From the NCBI GenBank assembly GCA_001247695.2, contig LGRX02012848.1, positions 1 through 63,997 of the forward strand: a DNA stretch of 63,997 bases, in the 5' to 3' direction. The DNA comes from Cymbomonas tetramitiformis. Taxonomy: Eukaryota; Chlorophyta; Pyramimonadophyceae; Pyramimonadales; Pyramimonadaceae. The notes under the pieces were generated by a model. It searched no databases. It saw only the letters and a program-made list of their open reading frames with translations, and was not told the DNA's origin. Numbering within the stretch: the stretch's first letter is position 1; each line of letters opens with the position of its first letter. Of the stretch, positions 9,611 to 22,330 are shown piece after piece. A program made the position numbers and the translations under genes.

Positions 9611-12062
9611 AAAATATTAAGGACAGAAAATCGAAGGGATAGCCCGAGTTATTCTAGTGGTGGTTTTGTTATTGATGAATGATAGGTGGTGAGCTGGTGA
9701 GATAATGACATTGATTCAGCGTGTTCACAACTTTCTGCTCCCGCCTTAAAAAATGACAAAACAATATTCCTATAAGGGCATCATATCATCTATTTGCATA
9801 TAAATATATGATATGATAGGGGCGCCCATTACAGCAGCTCGTATATTTCTAGATAGTAGCAGTGCGACATGATTCGTATATTATAGAATATGGTTGGATA
9901 ACCGTCCTGATAATATCGGTGCAAGCCCCCAATAATTCCTAGAATATTCTTGGTTGTAACACCTTGTAATAGAACATTTCTACTTGTAAATTTGAGCATT
10001 ACGTATTGTGGGGTATTCAACTTCATACATCTGTGCGCATTTCAATAAGTAAACCCACCATTCCATGTGTGGGCCCTCGCGAGGGGGGCTCCAACCTCCG
10101 GTCTGGATATATCATACCAAGTGGGTTCGTTTATAGTTTAGACTTGCACAGCAGGTATGCTATGTGTTATTTAATGCAACATCTGATGCACTGTTATATA
10201 TGACTATGCATGCCAGCTGTTATCGTGATCAAGTTGGCTGTATACATGTGTGCATATGTCAATGTATAACATGGTGGAATCATGCTGCATGGTATTGCTG
10301 CATGGTATAGTGATGCATGGTATTACTGCATGATATAGTGATGCATGGTATTGCTGCATGCACTTGGTATATACTGAATGGATTGTGTATGCTGCATGCA
10401 TGTGTGTGTGTGTGTGTGTGTGTGTGATATGGCTACACACACAACATATGGTACACACACATATGATTGCACAGCATCCATATTCATCTGATGTCATATT
10501 ATGTGTCCGACTGCAAACTTTGTATGTACATTTGCCAGTAAATGAATAAACATCATCTATGTATGCTATGTGCGAGCATCGCAGATATTGAATAACGTGC
10601 TGCATATATGAATTATGCACCCTCATCGCGCGTCGTCTGAGCATGATGAATCATAACAGGTGTGCGTATATCCTGACAAGCTAAACCATCGTATGCGCGT
10701 AGACGAGCGATTTTTGCAAACCATTTGCAATAACGAAATTTTGATGCGTGCGCTACACTGAACAATTAGTGCGGATAGCGAATTATCACTGTCGCTGATG
10801 TATGCGCTGCGAATGGTGAACATCTCTGTCGCCGGTATGTGTGGCATATGGTACGAATGCCATCGCGCGTACGGATCATACAAACTGATGACGTTTTGAT
10901 CTTTCGCGCGTCAGTATGTCGCATATCGTGCAACCCTGCGAATGATAACAGCATATGTGTGCGATCTGTATGCGGTAAGCACACCTTGTCGCTGTTATCC
11001 TCTGACGGTATTTATGCAAGCGAATACGTTCGCGACGGTAATTCCTCGCGCACTCCGTTCGCTGTTGATTCTGCAGCGAATGTTATTATGCGATATATAT
11101 CGTATATGTGCGATCACTGTCGCTCGTATGTATGCGCGACACCGCGAACCTGTCAACACACAATATACAATATATCTCTATTGCTGCACTGCACACTTAT
11201 GTGTCCTCGTTCGTCGCGTGGACGAGTAGAATACCACTGATAAGGCTCGCTATGCGAGCGATATGTATGGCACGGCTATTATTGAACGACAATAGCACGC
11301 GCAGAGTATTGTGGGTATGAGTGCAGTCTCTTCTCCAGAAGTGCTGCTCGAGCTCAATGCTCTCTCATTTACGCCAATGCCCCCACGCCTCTCAGGCGTT
11401 ACCACAATTGGGTTGTGAACCCGAAGGCATTGGGTGAACAACAGTATCGGCTGATCGAATAAGCCATGTGATACCCGCATGGTGTTCAATTCATGCTAGA
11501 AGCGAAGACGAGTCCCTTCAGAACGGTTTGTTCTTCAAGAACTGTCTTGCTTCATCATCGAGATGCTGTGATCAGCCTCTCGATGACAGATGTCACTCAT
11601 GGTGAGTGGATGACAGATGGTATGATTGTACATGTCACAGTCGACCGTACTGACGACTGTGTGTCATTATAACATATGACACGACATGACATGACATGAC
11701 ATGGTATGGCAGGTATGACACGTATGGCATGTATGGCACATATGTCATTGGTCATAACCCTGACATATATCGGGAAATATTGGAGAAACGCGGGAAAAGA
11801 GCAAAAACAACGCGAAAGCGCTTCCAGCGAAAGCCTGTGGTCTCTATGACCAATAAATACAAGTCGTGTGGGAATCTTTTTTTTTTTCAGCCAATAATCT
11901 GGCCGCGATGTAGTGAATATACCAAAGGTTTATATTCACTAAAATATTTGTTGGTGAAATTCAATTTTTATATTTTCCATTCGCATATCCGTGGTATGAT
12001 GACGTGTCTAGCCTCCGTCACGTGCTCACGTCGAACAAAACATAATCCGCTCACCTGTTCTC
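9611..12062. other. Gene-poor AT-rich stretch
   Basis: Contains repeats of GCATGGTAT (about 10285-10350), a TG run (listed separately) and an ACATG-rich tract near 11680-11705. Open frames are short, overlapping and low in complexity. Nothing supports a gene. Confidence 0.4.
10401..10426. repeat. (TG)n microsatellite
   Basis: Thirteen uninterrupted TG dinucleotides. Confidence 0.95.
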
Positions 12063-12146
12063 GCTCAGACCTTCACCTCAAGCTGCTGGACAGTGACTTA
12101 CGGACCCGTAAGTCACTGTCCAGCAGCTTGATGTAGAGGTCTGAGC
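12063..12146. repeat. Long near-perfect hairpin
   Basis: Two arms of about 41 bases pair around the centre GGACCCG near 12104. The inner 25 bases of each arm (CAAGCTGCTGGACAGTGACT and on) are perfect complements; the outer part (GCTCAGACC / GGTCTGAGC) matches with one bulge. No flanking duplication was recognised. Confidence 0.85.
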
Positions 12147-15100
12147 AATACACCGCAAGCATCGAAACTTTGCATACTTATTTTTAGGTGTGTTAGGAAC
12201 AACATGTTTTTTGCGCGCGCGAGATCCGTGCATAATCTGGGATCTGGAACGCCGCGCAAGGGAGGGGGTCATTGGGCACGCATCGAGTGAACGGCTCGAC
12301 ATACGCACCGCATGAAAGCACAATGCATAGCACAAGCGTACCACACATATCATATTCGCATAACGAACACGTTTTAAGCATTTGACAGCGCGCTGTCAGC
12401 CCTAGCAAAAACGCGGATGTCAACCGCGTCCACGTTTCCGCCAGGGTTTCGTCCCTCATCTGCGCGCTCGCTTTCAAGCAAGTATGCGCTGCGGATGAGG
12501 GAACGGCTTACCAAAATGTTATCTCATATGTGTTATCTTTTAATATTAATTCGTACGGTCTGAATGGCCAACCACAATTCTCTCTAAGGGCCGGCGCGGT
12601 CATGTGGGTATGTTGAGCGGGATCTTAGGATTTTCGCGACTTCCAAAAGTAGTGAAAGGGGCCATCATTCTTTGCGAAGCGAATACCCCCTGACTCAGTA
12701 GAAATATGTGATAACAGTAGATAGGAAAATTTTACTTAGATGAACACGCAATCTTAAAAATCTTCGCCTGGCTGTACGGGGTCTCACTGCGAGAGAGAGA
12801 GAGCGTTCCGCGTTAAGTTGAAATTATATAGTTAACAAATAACATCTGTACATCGCAAAATGCTCAAAGCGACATCTGCTGTAAAATGGGACAGTGACAC
12901 TGCGAGTATCATACGTATGCCGTATGCGAGAGGTGAATCTGTCAAAAACCAAACCAAATCTTTTGCGTCTCAAAATGACATACCGTACAAAAAAGCAGTC
13001 ATATGCCACCCAAGAAATGTGGCGTACCCCACTTCGACTTGTTCGCGGGGACGCACGATTAAATGCAGATATTACTACATTTTCAGCGCACGGTTCAGAT
13101 GAATGAGATTATAGTTCCGAATTTCGCCCGTCTAATGAATCACGTAATGTATCCAAGACGTGAATGATGTTGCGCCACATCGGCTATAGAGTTGGACGTT
13201 GGACCTTTCCAGGCTCGTATGACCAGTAATAATCACGAAAAGATAATATTTAAGGGGGGCTTAATGCGGCGGGCTCTCGTACTTAACACATCACGGGTTT
13301 TCGAGCGATTTCAGCCGTGAAAAATATTTTAATCGAACTGCCATATTCATCTGCGCTGGATTTCTCTTGCCATGTCAGCTGTGTCGGGAAAACGGTAGTT
13401 CCCAAATATAAATTATATACAAAAACGTCATAAATAATTCAGAATACCCAGCGCATTACGCGTTACAGCAGTGTGAATTTTATGAACCACTTTGGTGAGC
13501 CATTTTGGTGAGCCACTTTGGCGAGGCCACCTCACCAAAGTGTTTCACAAGTCCCGAGTGGGGGAAATTTTGGAAACGATATCATTCTTGAAAGGCGGAA
13601 TAATTTTTGAGGCAGATCTGTATTCCAGAATTAAGAATTCAAATTTGTATTCTAGGATTGTCACTTTTCTATTCCAACCAAATTGTACACCCGAATTCGA
13701 GCGAGTGGAACCCTCAAACAACAGCAAAGCAGTGCAACCCTGAATTGCCAAAGTGAGTTCTCTTTCCAAGCGGCGAACAAAATCTTACCTCGCGCCCTTA
13801 TTTCATTCGCTTGGGATATTCCCGCAAGTTTAAGCTGCGTGCGACAAGAACACAGTTAAACCATTCCTTCTGCAGCACCTTTGACCGCCTTACGCCCAAC
13901 AATTTTTGAAATTAACTCTACATAGTAGAATTCGATCTCATTATGCATTCAAATTCACCGACAACCATAACGAACAGACGACACCAGATGTTGTCACTGA
14001 GCGAATGTTTTCCGCATGAAGGGCGCATTGCGCCCGTTCGGCATTGTTTCACTCACTCCCGTCACGGGACGACGCTCTGATTCTTCGAGCCAAGATGCTA
14101 CCCGACGCGACTTTCGCCATTTGTCGAATAGTGGACGACGACAAATGAATTTCGGCCAATCCCAAATTGCATCAGCCTTCGGGATTGATTTAATACGTAT
14201 ATTTCTGCTATCATCCGCATGACTTATCCTTTTACCGCTCGTCGTAGAACTGTAGTATGATCACTGCCAAATATTGTATGCATATTTATAGGATACTGGA
14301 CGGACAACAGAAGAACCCCCGCCTATTCCAAATTGCATCAAGTTGTCAGAATTCATACGATACTTATATATTCGCGATGATTCGCAAGACTTGTCGATTT
14401 ACTGCCCATCGTCCGACGTCGTAGGATAACGGTCGAATATTGAATGGGACGATTTATAGCATGATCTCGTTCACCGTATCACCTTTATGTGCAACACGAG
14501 TCACAAATCGATGAATTGTATATTGCACACGTTTAAACATAGTCGAATCCGAAAAGTGAAAATATACAGTAATGCCACGGTACGCACCAAGGTACCACGG
14601 AACGCGCGTCCAGTAATAATTTATTATACTTGACAGATAACGTCAACCTCGTGGACGATGAGACTCCTGAATTTTTATTCGAAAAAGACGTTTCATGTGA
14701 TTTATACAGTCTGACGTCACTCGTGTATAATGATTCAAAAATGACTTGTCGCGAGGATTATATTCCTTTTATACGCCTGTTTCAGATTGTGTCCAATACT
14801 CTGGAGTGGCACGATTCGAATAAATATGCGAAATAACGGCGCACTCGAAAAACCCAGATGTCTCCTCTACATCAACGGATACTGGGATGTCAAATCTGCG
14901 GTGTACCAGTAGGCAAGCAGATGAGGCGGAGTTGACTGATTATATATGCATTAGCTGGTCTCGATAATTGGGATTGGGATGGTTTACTTGGCATCGATTT
15001 CGTTTAGTTAGATTTCCCGTGTATTCGGGCCAGTCGAGTGAATGACTCTCGGAGCGTGGGCTACATTTACCTTGCCTGGTAGCCGAGGGGCGATTGGGCT

Positions 15101-16014
15101 CCTCGGTGTATAGTTTTGGAATAGTCGATGAATGACTGTTGATGTGCATATCTTCATTTCGACTTTCGTTTTTCACTCAGGTGACATGACTGCGACTCTC
15201 ACTCTGCAAATTCCACCATTTTGAGTTGATTCGCGCGAATATAATCCTTCGACGCCCGATGTGGACCTCTAACGTCGGTGGCCTCTGTCAGCTCGTCGCA
15301 GTATGCGATGATATCAGATGGCTTCGTGTTGCCAACACTCGACTGTTCTGCTGAGATTAACCTGGCAGCCCTGTCGGGAGTCCCAGTCCAGGCCTTTGGC
15401 AGTATTCTAGATCTGAACTACTGATGACTCATGGTACCGGTATCATACACGTAGCTCGGTAAACCGTTCGTCAGTCCGTCAGGGTTTGCGGTTTCAGTCT
15501 GGCAGTACCGTGCCATTCAGGGACATCGACAAGGACGATTTGAGATCGGGATATGGAAGATGCTAATAACTGAATAAGACACGAATGGGATTTTCGAGTC
15601 GTCAGAGGACTTGTGGAGATCTTGATATCGACCAATCTAGTCGGATAATATTACAATACAGTAATGCCAAAAAATCAACATGTCTACAAGATAAGATATG
15701 GAAACTAATTCATGCATGGTATTCTTTATTTCTCGGCTTTCAGGGATGCTATCAACATGAGATCCCTTTCGAAGATCGTTTACCACATAAAGCGGAATCA
15801 TTGCTGCATTGGACTATCTGTGTGCTGCTATCATGTAACAAACACCGATCGAAGAAAGCTACTTGCTCGAAACAGCATCCTTTTTGGCACCCATAAAGTT
15901 CTGCTTATCTGATGCACAAGAACAGGGTGCCCCAAGACCATGAGGCGTTCCTAAGTATATGTCCTAAGTATATGTCGGAGCATGATTCGAACGCACTTAC
16001 TTTGTGTGCTACGA
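12147..16014. other. No gene recognised
   Basis: About 3.9 kb without a supported gene. It holds short open frames (up to 103 codons), a purine GA run near 12791-12802, a small direct repeat (TTTGGTGAGCCA near 13490-13515) and two related phrases (CAAATTGCATCA near 14165 and 14330). The right end is the 3' flank of the ABC transporter gene. Confidence 0.35.
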
Positions 16015-19000
16015 TCAAGCACCACTGGCATAGGTGCGCTCGCTTTCTGACTGCGCAGCATCCATGATGAGAGCCTCAAGCTGCTGCGCCTGCACTGCCA
16101 TCTCACGGAAATGACCACCTTCACGTTGTAGGAGCGTGCTGGGGGCGCCATACTCGAGGGCAGCACCCACCTGACGCGAGGCGTCTGCGGGGGCAGGGAC
16201 GGGCCCCATTACGAGCACCTGGTCATAGTATGCCACAGTGCGCAGCCGGTGCCTGTAACGTACACACCACGGATACGACATCAGGCTTAATCAAATGTCT
16301 TGCAACATAAGCGCCAGAGCGTTCAAGAGAGGCTTCAAAAGTGGAAAAACTTCCGAACGATACTGCGGCTGGCCAGAGCACTCATGGGAACAGAGGCCGG
16401 AGCGTGGACGGCGCACGTCACAGCGTGCATGCCAGGGTGCCACGTGGGAGCAGAGCGGGACATACGCAACGCAGAGCACCGTCACCCCGTCCAGCTCGTA
16501 CCGCAGCACTCGCTGAATGCACGCGTCCGTCTGAGGATCCACGTTGGCAGTCGCCTCGTCCATGACGAGCACGCTGGAGGCGCGCAGCAAAGCCCTCGCC
16601 AGGCACAGCAGCTGGCGCTGCCCCACAGAAAAGTTGGCACCGCCTTCCTGCACCGCCCGCTCGAGCACGGGCATCGCCTCCTCCACAACCCCTCCTGGCA
16701 CGCCCCCTGTGCCTGCTGGGACGACAGCAGCGTCCCCGTCGAGCTCCTGCAGGGCCGCGGAGGATGCCGGGCGGCTGCCGGCGAGGGTCTCGTGCAGGCC
16801 AACGCGGCGCAGCGCGTCCCACAACTCTTGGTCGCTGTGGCGCGCGAAAGGGTCGAGATTGCTGCGCACTGTTCCGCGGAAGAGCACGGGATCCTGAGGC
16901 ACCACTGCCACCCGCGAGCGGAGCGTCTCGAGCTCCACCTGCTGGAGATCCACGCCGTCGATGGAGATGGTGCCGGCGAGGGGCTCGAGCATGCGTAGCA
17001 GACCGAGCATCAAGGTGGACTTGCCAGAACCCGTGCGCCCCACCACCCCGACGCGCGCCCCGGGGGATACGGCCAAGCTCAGCCCCTCGATCACCGGGTG
17101 CGCGCCCGTATCATACTTGAGCGTCAAATCGGTGATCTGGATTGCGCCTCTGCACGGCCAACCCTCGAGGGCCTCCTGCCCAACCGCCTTCCCTACGCCC
17201 TCATCCCCCTTGCCAGGCGCGCCGGCGGGGTAGTACCGCTCCTGGGGCAGCGCGACGTACTCCTCCACGCGCTCCACCGCGTTCATGGCCATCTCCATGG
17301 TGCTCTGGTTGGAGATGATGGCGATGAGGAATCCCGTAAAGTCGTTGGCATAGTTCAGCACAAGCCCTGGCACAAACCCGCAGCCGGTTTCTCCTCAGAC
17401 TCACCATCGTTGACCATAAACACGACGACGGCCACTTGGGACCACAGTAAGCACTCACATCCTCACCACAAATAGCGATCCACTTCCACTTGCACCCGAC
17501 TGCAAGTGCCGTCTGCCCCGACTCACAGAGCCCGAACCGGATGCCCATTGCTCATGGATGGCCACGGCGCATACGTCCGGCGGACTCCGTGAGCCGGCCG
17601 AGCGTGTCTCCACGCGCTGAAACCACTGCCACGCCAATCCACTCAGCTCGGCGTGGAAGCTCAAGCAGTGCAACCCACCGAACCCCCATAAAGCTCAGAA
17701 ATGGGCACCCACCGGCGATGGCGGCACTGAGGGTGTGGCCGCCCTTGAAGAGGTACAGCGCACAGCCGCCGGAGACGAGGCCGCCGAGCAGATTGAGGCG
17801 GACGGACATCCAGCGCTGGCTGCACCACAGATTGAAGAAGGCTCGGTTCGCGTCGTCCACGCGGCTCTCGTTGTCCCGCGCCGCAGAGGCTTCTCCGCGG
17901 AAGGCGCGCACCGTGGTGACGCCGTGCAGGGTCTCGCCAAAGTGCGCGTACACGGGGCTCTTGCAGGTGGACTCGAGGCGCTTGAGCTCCCGCGCGGAGG
18001 TGAGGTAGCGCCGAGCAATGCGCACGAAAGCCATGACGATGGGCACCAGCCCGGCGAGAAGCAGCGGGAGGTTGGAGGCGATCGCGACGACGGTGGTGAG
18101 CGGGGCGAAGAGCGCCCAGATGAAGGAGAAGAAGGAGCTCACGACGTCCTGGTCGATGCTCTGGATATCGTTGGAGAAACGGTTCTGGATGCGCCCGACG
18201 GGCGTGCGGTCGAACCACGAAGGGGGCGCGCGCAGCACGCGCTCTGTCATCACCGCGTGGAGCACGTCGCTCGCGCGGAGCGAGGCCAGCATGCGCCCAA
18301 GGAGCATCCCGTACACGACCGCCAGCCACCCGCCCACCGCCGCCAAGTACCGCCACATACCAGCACCCATCGGGTCGCGGTCATCCTCCATGTCATTGAT
18401 CCAGTTCGCCATGGTAAGCTTCGAGATGTAGTCGCACCCGCTAATCGCCACGTGGAGGGCGACCAGCGCCCCAACCACCGGCGTCCCGCCAAGCGCCTCC
18501 ATGTATGCCGCGTACACCGCCATCGAGGGCGCCCCCTGCTGCCGTTCCTCCTCCACCTCCATCTGCCGCGCCTTCTCCTCCCCCTCCTCTCCCTTCTTTC
18601 CTGATTCCTCCTCCACGACTGCAGCCTCTCCAGGCTCCGTTGCCTCCGCCTGCGACTTCGTGTCCCTGCCGCCGCCCTCGCCGGCCCCGTCTTCACTCGA
18701 GATGCATGCGAGCTCCAGCACCGCCGCACGCAACCGGGAGCCCTCGCAGCACAGCTCGCTCTGCCCGCCCTGGGCCACAATGCAGCCGTCCCGCCCCAGC
18801 ACCACAACATGGTCCGCCAGGTCCATCGTGAGCTGGATCTGGTGCGTCGCAAGGACGCGCGTCTTCTCCGCCAGCAGCCCTGTGGTGAGAAGCCCATGTG
18901 CCAGGCGGTGCGCCACGTGGGCGTCCACCGCGGACAGCGGGTCATCCAGGAGGTACACGTCCGCGTCCGCGTATGTCGCGCGCGCCAGCGCCACTCGCTG

Positions 19001-22000
19001 CTGCTGCCCGCCGGAGAGCGCGATGCCCTTCTCGCCCACCTCCGCGCGGTCGCCTCCCGGGAGCTGCTGCATGTCGGTCTCGAGGCAACACTCGTCAAGC
19101 ACGCGCGCATAGCGACCCTCATCCACCTCCCCGTCCGCGGCCCCGCCCTCCCGCGGCCCTCCACCGAGGGTGATGTTGCGGCGCACGCTGGCTGACGTCA
19201 GCCACACCTTCTGGGCGCAGTACGCGACCCGCCCGTGAAGGCCGTGCGATCCACTGAGCCTCGAGATCTCCCCAAGAGCCGCGCTGAGCAGGCTGGATTT
19301 CCCCGCGGCAGTCGGCCCGTACACCACCACCAGCGATCCAGGGGTCACCTCCAGGTCCAGCTCCTTCAGCGTCGGACCAACGGGAGTGGCTTGCTCAGCC
19401 GTGATGTCTTCCTCGGTGGCAGGATCGGAGGGCTCCGCCGCGGAGGACTTGGGCAGCGGTGCAGCCGTGGGGGCGGCTGCGGTCCCTGTAGGGCCCTGGG
19501 CACTTTGTTCCTCCAAGGCCGCCTCGGCGCCCGCGTTCACCGTGGGCGATCCCCACAGGAAGGAGGCCTCTTTGAAGTAGAGGTCGGGGCCCTCGCCCGA
19601 GGGGAGAGAGGCCCCCGCGTCGAGGCCTGCCACCTCCTGGCGCCCGAGGAACTCGTCGATGCGGTGCAGGGATACGGCGGCCTGCACCATCTCGTTGAGA
19701 CACCAGGGGAGCGTGATGAGGCTGCTGCGCAGCATGTCCAGCAGCGCAAGGCACGAGAAGGCGGTGGCCGAGTCGAGCGGCCGGTGCATGACGCCGGCCT
19801 CCGTGAGGAAGCACGCCACCCCGGTGAGCATCGGGGTGGCCAGGATCAGCAGCCACAACTTGGTGAGGAGATACCAGTAGCGCCGCAGCACCCCGAGCTC
19901 CTCTGTACGCGTCTCCCCGATCTTCGCCGTCGCGTCACGCTCGTAGGCGCACAGCTTGATGACGCGGATTCCCTGGAGGGCCTCCGTCACCACCTCCATC
20001 CGCGCATCCTTGCGCTTCATCATCTCCACCTGCGTACAGGGGCACCCCGCAGGCGACCCCGGCCGCACACCCTCGGTCACCACCTCCTTGCGCAGCATCC
20101 TACTCCCATGCAAATAGACCTTCTCCGCGCTGGTCTATCGGAGCAGTTTGGTCTTCATGGGAGCAGCAGACACACCTGCATGCCCTGCATACGGCTGAAG
20201 CCGACGGCGTTGATGGGCACAGTGAGAGCGCAGAATATGAGGGCTCCGAAGGTTGCGAGTCCGAGGAAGCGGAAGAGGAGCGCGAGGCTGACGGTAAGAT
20301 TGATCAGAGGCGTCCACGTCCAGTGGAAGTATGCCACGGCGTTCAGCACGTTGTTCACGTCAATCTGGGGATGCGGCAGGGAACAGGGTTTTAGGTTAGG
20401 TCAGCTTCTGCGCATGTGAAGTAACCCCAAACTTCTGTGGAGGCTCGTTTGTCTCGTGGGGCGGGGCGCACCGACATCAGGTTCACCACCGTGCCGTGCT
20501 TGAAGTCGAAGGCCGACAGGTCGCAGCGGAGGCTCTTGTGGTACAACAGTGCGATCAGGGCCGCTCGCGCGCGGATAGCTGTGCGTCGAACAAGGTGGAA
20601 CTGCAACACCGTCGCCACACCGGTCACCGCAGGACCAGCCAGCATGCCCGCAACCCCAGTCCAACCCTCAGTACTGTCCTGCCCGGTGTCACTGTCCTGC
20701 AGCACCGTGAGCACCTGCCCCTCGCAAACGCCCCGTCCCCACAGGTCAGGTCCCGTATGCGCGGCAGGTGTTAGATCCGGGATCCACGGCGAAGCACGCA
20801 TCGGTGGAGGATATCAAGGAAGCTGAGAAAGGCGTTACCCTCTCCGAACAAAACCGATCTCCACAACGGCGCAACAAATGAATTCCTACAAGCCCGTGCC
20901 CGAGAACGCCCGAGCGAGGGAGGTGCGGTTCTCTGCTTTTCCCAGCATTTCAAACTACCCTTGCGGGATTACACAACAGACTCCGGGCAACAGGAGAAGG
21001 CGATTTTAACGAAGCAAGATATGCGAACGAAATGAGAGACCGGCTCGTCGACGTCACACGGGGCATCTTCCGAGCGGCGAAGAACGAGACCCCATCTGCT
21101 TGCTCCCGGAAGGGAGCTGCATACTATGGAGAACGCCTCGCTGAGAGACGTGTTCACTTCACTTCGAATTAGAGCCACTTGTTGAAAGACGCGCGCCAGC
21201 AACGAACCAGGTTCGGCACCAGACACTTATACGGGTTCGGTTGCAGTAAGCCTTTAGGCAGGACTCGCACGCCGAAGGGGGTGGCGATCCCTGTCAGGGC
21301 ATACGTGTTTCTCCTGAGGCCCCCGCACCTGCTTGAGCGCCAGAATCTGCAGGGTGCTGGCGGCGATCCCAACCACTTGTGCGACTGCACTACCGAGGAA
21401 CCAAGGGAGGGTCAACTGCCACAGCCGGAGCCACAGCCGGCGCCTGCCCCGAAAGTCCCAGCGCACCGCGGGCCCCAGCAGCTGCTTGAACTGCGCCCAG
21501 TTGTACGCTGCGGTGTCGCGGTGCATCAGCGGCGGGAGATCGGTGAGGTCCAGCTGCCGGGCATCACCTCGGTCCAGCACCGATTCAAACCACGTGAAGA
21601 GCACGATCTCATGCAACTCCACCGCGAGCTCTTCAGGATTGGGAGGTGTGGGCGAGGCATGCACAGCGATGCGTGAGATGCACGCGTGCGCCCCGACCAC
21701 GAAAAGCATCGCGAGGTAGAGCGCATCAAGAGCAGCCGCAGTTGGCGCTGTGGTGCGCAGCGTGAGGAATTCACGGCGAGCGTGCGCGACGAGATCCCCC
21801 GTGCCCACGGAGTCGTAGTCCTCCAGAAGAGCCGCGGCGAGGCTTCCCGCTGCGATCAAGAGCAGCAGCGGCGACAGTCGCCGTCGATTCGGGGAGCGAT
21901 GATGGCACGCATCAGCGCGAGCGGTGGCGAACCACGCCACCACGCCAAGCGTGTGTGCGACTGCACGATCGACGTGTCCATCCGCAGCCCGTATACTTAG

Positions 22001-22330
22001 CATCACCACACAAAAGCCGGTTTGCAGCAGGTACAACAACTGTCGGCAGGGCAAAGGTAAGCGCGACTTCACGAGGAAGCACGCGGCCGAAACGCCTCCA
22101 GCGTTCACTTCGTGGCCACACGAGGGTGCCCGCACGGAGGGGTGACTGTCCCCACTCGGTTCATCGGCCAACAGAGGATCCCTCAGTGTGCTCCCTTCCC
22201 CGTCCTCCGAGAGGGCTGCTTTCCGGTGCCGGCCATTAGTAGAAACGGTCCCAGTGAACCAAGCACTGAACCACCACAGCAGTGCTACGACTGCGTTGAA
22301 TAGCGCGAGGAGAAGGCCCGCGGAGAACAT
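16015..22330 (-). CDS. ABCC-family (MRP-type) full-length ABC transporter, six exons
   Basis: Exons (minus): 22330-21329, 20714-20472, 20364-20176, 20029-17713, 17366-16466 and 16252-16015. All junctions are GT-AG in matching phase, giving about 1629 residues against about 1500 for long MRPs. The start is the first ATG after an in-frame stop 51 bases upstream. Order: about five N-terminal membrane segments (TMD0), the [11 protein letters not shown] linker, TMD1 with VVNLMS and [15 protein letters not shown], then NBD1 (Walker [10 protein letters not shown] about residue 717, LSGGQQQR about 816, VYLLDDP about 835). TMD2 follows, then NBD2 (GRTGSGKST about 1360, FSVGQRQ about 1494, [12 protein letters not shown] about 1515, H-loop AHRL across the last intron). 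NBD1 has Asp where NBD2 has the catalytic Glu, as usual in ABCC. Role by family: ATP-driven export of organic anions or conjugates across the plasma or vacuolar membrane; the substrate cannot be read. No lesion was seen. Confidence 0.93.

Noticed and set aside
10204..10644. 146-codon minus-strand frame rich in His and Thr
   Set aside because: Spans a TG microsatellite and GCATGG repeats; low complexity, no splice or motif support.
16295..20419. Long open frames on the plus strand opposite the ABC transporter
   Set aside because: They follow from high GC and the codon use of the real minus-strand exons; no motifs or separate start context.
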